Source of the DNA: JBBTCJ01 sp038043285
GTDB taxonomy: Bacteria > Planctomycetota > Phycisphaerae > UBA1845
Assembly: GCA_038043285.1 (NCBI GenBank)
Contig: JBBTCJ010000175.1
Span: forward strand, 1 to 24,163
Length of the DNA: 24,163 bases
Reading direction: 5' to 3'
The notes beneath the pieces are model-generated. The model was not told the origin of the DNA and did not search any database. It was given only the letters and a program-made list of their open reading frames with translations. Shown one piece after another: positions 21,962 through 24,163 of the stretch; positions within the stretch are counted from its first letter, which is position 1, and the number at the start of each line of letters is the position of its first letter. The position numbers were made by a program, and so were the translations under genes.

Positions 21962-23958
21962 GGAGGGATCACCTCGCCGCCGCCCTCGCTGAGACGGACA
22001 TGATGATTCAACATTCGCCCGACGGCTTCGCGGTCGAACGTCTGCGTTCGTCCGCTGGGCCACCACACTTCCAGGCGATCCACCGCGGCCGTGTCCGGAA
22101 TGCCGAAGTGCAGAGCATACTCAGATTGTGAGGCGAATCCCATGCCGCCCTGGACTTCGCGCATTTGCCGCCCCGTCGCCGTCCAAAGCGTCGCCCTCGC
22201 GCCGGCGGCGTCGGCGGACGAGGCCAACGTTCGACCGGCGACGTTCGACGGCGCATCCGGGCGACCGACCAGGCGAAGCCACAGGAATCCCGCCATTTCC
22301 TTCGTCCCTGCGGCGCTTGGTTGAGTGGTCCGCTTGTCACGAGGCCCCGTCTGATTGACGTAGAAGGATGAGGGCGCGCCCTGATTGGCCACGTAGATGT
22401 CCACGTACCCATCGTGGTTGAAGTCCGCCAGGGCGATTCCGCGACCGTTGTAGGTGTCGGTGATCCCGGATGCGATCGCCGACTCGACGAAGCGAGGGGC
22501 GGCGAGCGAACCGTGCGCGCCCGCGCCGGCTGACCCTCGTCCCTTCGCGCCAAGGAGAGCAGTTCGCGGCTCGGATGGCGGTTGCTGGATGAAGAGCCGA
22601 CTTGGCTCGTGCCCGGAAAGTTCGCGCGTGCCCATGACCGGCCAATCGCGGGCATCGGCGGTCTGATTCTTGGTCTGGGTCACCATCTCCTGAATGGCGA
22701 ACCAATAGTTGTGGTTGGGGTCGCCGGTGACGAAGCCGTTGACGGTGAAGACGTCGAGAAGTCCGTCGTTGTTGAAGTCAGCGAACTTACCGCCCCAACC
22801 CCATCCGCCGTCGATGGTTCCCGACTCCTGGGCGACGTTCCGGAAGCCCCGCCCGCCGGGACACACGGCGTCGGCGCAGTTCAGCCACAGCATGTTGCCT
22901 TCGTCGGTCTTGTAGCGCCGTTCGAGAATGTTGGTGACGTAGATGTCCAGGTAGCCGTCGTTGTTCACGTCGCCCATGTCGACGTTCATGCCCTTCCACC
23001 AGTCGTTTCCGACGCCGGGATGCCCGCGTGGATCAACGACGAGGCGGAATCGCGGCGGTTGCTCGGTCGCCCCGGTGTTCAGGTAATACTCATCCGGGCC
23101 GAAGTCGTTAGCGACGTACAGGTCGGGCCAGCCGTCGTTGTTCAGATCGCCGGAGCCCACCGAAAGGGTCCAGCCGGTATGGGTCAAGCCGACGGATTCG
23201 GTCACCTCCTCGAAGCGGATTCCCGCGGCGTCGCTGAGGTTCCGGTAGAACACGTTCCGCCCCCCGTTGGAGGCGTGGGTAAACGTCTCGTGCATCACCC
23301 GCGTGCTGACCGGGTTCCAGAGGTTGTTTCGGACCCGCTGCCCGGTTGCGGGATCCTCGATGGTCTCGGCGAAGTAATTACCGACGAGAATGTCGATTCG
23401 TCCATCGCGGTCGTAATCCAGGAAGGTCGCGCCGTTGGCGTACCCCCAATAGTCCACACCGGCGTCGCGGCTGACGTCGGTGAACTTTCCGCCGTCGTTG
23501 CGAAAAAGTTGGTTCGCCTCGGCCCACTTGAGGACGTAGAGGTCGAGGTCGCCGTCGTTGTCGACGTCGCCGAAGATCGCGTGCATCGACGCTCCTTCGG
23601 GGTTCCCGCACCCGACGCCGGCGTCTGCGGTCACGTCAGTGAACGTTCCGTCGTTTTCGTTGTGGAAAAGGCGATTCAGGTCACTCCGACCCGAGTTGGT
23701 AACGTACAGATCGGCGAAGCCGTCGTTGTCGTAGTCCGCGGCGGCAGCGGATGCCCCCACCGAAGACAACCAGGGCATGACGTTGTCGAAGACGTCGGCA
23801 AGCTTGACCATCGAGTGACGGTTGAGGCACCGCGCGTCCGCGGCTGACTCGTGAAACCGTGTGGACACGTCGCCCGACTCCCGCGATCGCGGAGCCAGCC
23901 AAACCGACCCGGCGGCCAGCAACGCGGTCATGCCAAGGAATCGAAGAAGATGCGTCAT
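21958..23958 (-). CDS. Secreted FG-GAP/VCBS repeat protein with ASPIC/UnbV domain
   Basis: The 666-residue product starts at ATG 23958 (GGGGA nine bases upstream) with a signal peptide at about 1-22 (HLLRFLGMTALLAAGSVWLA). Seven calcium-binding loops of the DxDxDGxxD type, each followed by a strand like LYVTN, start near residues 75, 131, 181, 271, 330, 394 and 512. They indicate a beta-propeller related to integrin alpha subunits. The C-terminal domain at about 586-648 (GARATLWT, GMGFASQSEYALHFG, VEVWWPSG-like RLEVWWPSG) is the ASPIC/UnbV domain. Such exported proteins are abundant in Planctomycetota and also occur as UnbV of enediyne clusters; their biochemical role is unknown. Residues about 460-488 (PSEPRTALLGAKGRGSAGAG and following) form a low-complexity insertion. 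It is the first gene of the downstream run to thiG. Confidence 0.93.
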   Translation of the reverse strand: MTHLLRFLGMTALLAAGSVWLAPRSRESGDVSTRFHESAADARCLNRHSMVKLADVFDNVMPWLSSVGASAAAADYDNDGFADLYVTNSGRSDLNRLFHNENDGTFTDVTADAGVGCGNPEGASMHAIFGDVDNDGDLDLYVLKWAEANQLFRNDGGKFTDVSRDAGVDYWGYANGATFLDYDRDGRIDILVGNYFAETIEDPATGQRVRNNLWNPVSTRVMHETFTHASNGGRNVFYRNLSDAAGIRFEEVTESVGLTHTGWTLSVGSGDLNNDGWPDLYVANDFGPDEYYLNTGATEQPPRFRLVVDPRGHPGVGNDWWKGMNVDMGDVNNDGYLDIYVTNILERRYKTDEGNMLWLNCADAVCPGGRGFRNVAQESGTIDGGWGWGGKFADFNNDGLLDVFTVNGFVTGDPNHNYWFAIQEMVTQTKNQTADARDWPVMGTRELSGHEPSRLFIQQPPSEPRTALLGAKGRGSAGAGAHGSLAAPRFVESAIASGITDTYNGRGIALADFNHDGYVDIYVANQGAPSSFYVNQTGPRDKRTTQPSAAGTKEMAGFLWLRLVGRPDAPSNVAGRTLASSADAAGARATLWTATGRQMREVQGGMGFASQSEYALHFGIPDTAAVDRLEVWWPSGRTQTFDREAVGRMLNHHVRLSEGGGEVIPP

Positions 23959-24163
23959 AAGCCGTCCCCGTGCAGGCAATGGACGCCCGAACGACGGCAT
24001 GATACCGCGCGGGCAGCCGGTTGCCGCGCGGATTTGGACCCGCACCCGCGGAGTGGTCCGTGAGAGCCCAGGCGGGGCGGGGGAGGGCGTTGGGAACCGC
24101 GAGTGCTGACGAGCGGTCCGGACTCGACCGCTCCATTCTGTCGCGGTTCTGATGCGGCTGAAG
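23959..24163. other. Upstream region of the UnbV-like gene
   Basis: These 205 bases at the right edge contain no convincing gene. They should include the promoter for the UnbV-like transcription unit if it starts here, but no clear promoter elements are seen. The last 34 bases resemble the CCGCTCCCTnACGG repeat. Confidence 0.5.
24128..24161. repeat. CCGCTCC...TCGCGG dispersed repeat, divergent copy
   Basis: CCGCTCC, then TCGCGGTTCTGATGCGGCTG, matches copy 2 at 9578-9610 (TCGCGGCTCTGATTCGGCT) closely, with the central bases altered. It may continue beyond the window. Confidence 0.6.

Noticed and set aside
19841..23958. Enediyne biosynthetic gene cluster
   Set aside because: UnbV/UnbU-like genes alone are widespread outside such clusters; no iterative polyketide synthase, thioesterase or oxygenase is present.

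Overview
The window is about 65-70% G+C and looks like chromosomal DNA of a Planctomycetota bacterium, probably an uncultured lineage. That assignment is an inference. It rests on the FG-GAP/ASPIC-UnbV protein, a secreted HEAT-repeat protein, small lipoproteins, an RnfD-like/UnbU membrane protein, loosely packed genes, and many short hairpin-forming or tandem repeats between genes. No rRNA, tRNA, CRISPR array or insertion sequence was recognised.

Left edge (1-2682, minus strand): a Mu-like DNA-packaging pair, terminase large subunit (gp28-like) and a DUF935/gp29-like portal protein that runs off the window. The next stretch (2892-6083, minus) is housekeeping: murA, prmC, a small probable lipoprotein, and a free-standing tRNA-binding OB-fold protein. 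A divergent pair follows on plus (6381-8541): class I mannose-6-phosphate isomerase and a two-helix membrane protein of unknown function. A TTG-started zinc-metalloprotease-like lipoprotein (8590-9414, minus) is divergent from a class III aminotransferase (9916-11238, plus). The aminotransferase converges on a large secreted HEAT-repeat protein containing what looks like a degenerate response-regulator receiver domain (11271-13535, minus). A 56-residue lipoprotein-like gene (14101-14271) and an NAD-dependent aldehyde dehydrogenase (14423-15895) follow, both minus.

From 15896 to about 18290 there is a visibly less G+C-rich, gene-poor stretch holding an Mrr-type restriction endonuclease and a four-helix membrane protein, plausibly acquired by transfer. 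The right third (18413-23958, all minus) reads, in transcription order, as an UnbV-like secreted FG-GAP/ASPIC protein, a membrane-anchored helical protein coupled to it by a GTGA overlap, an UnbU-like RnfD/NqrB-family membrane protein, a small three-helix membrane protein, thiS and thiG. This could be one transcription unit.

The most interesting signals are: (1) the UnbV/UnbU-type trio without any enediyne synthase in view; (2) the receiver-like domain inside an exported HEAT protein; (3) a family of exactly 7-base-phased degenerate tandem repeats at five places, two of them as inverted pairs between co-directional genes; (4) at least two other dispersed hairpin repeat families; and (5) a roughly 116-base multi-hairpin element at the 3' end of thiG that contains its stop codon.
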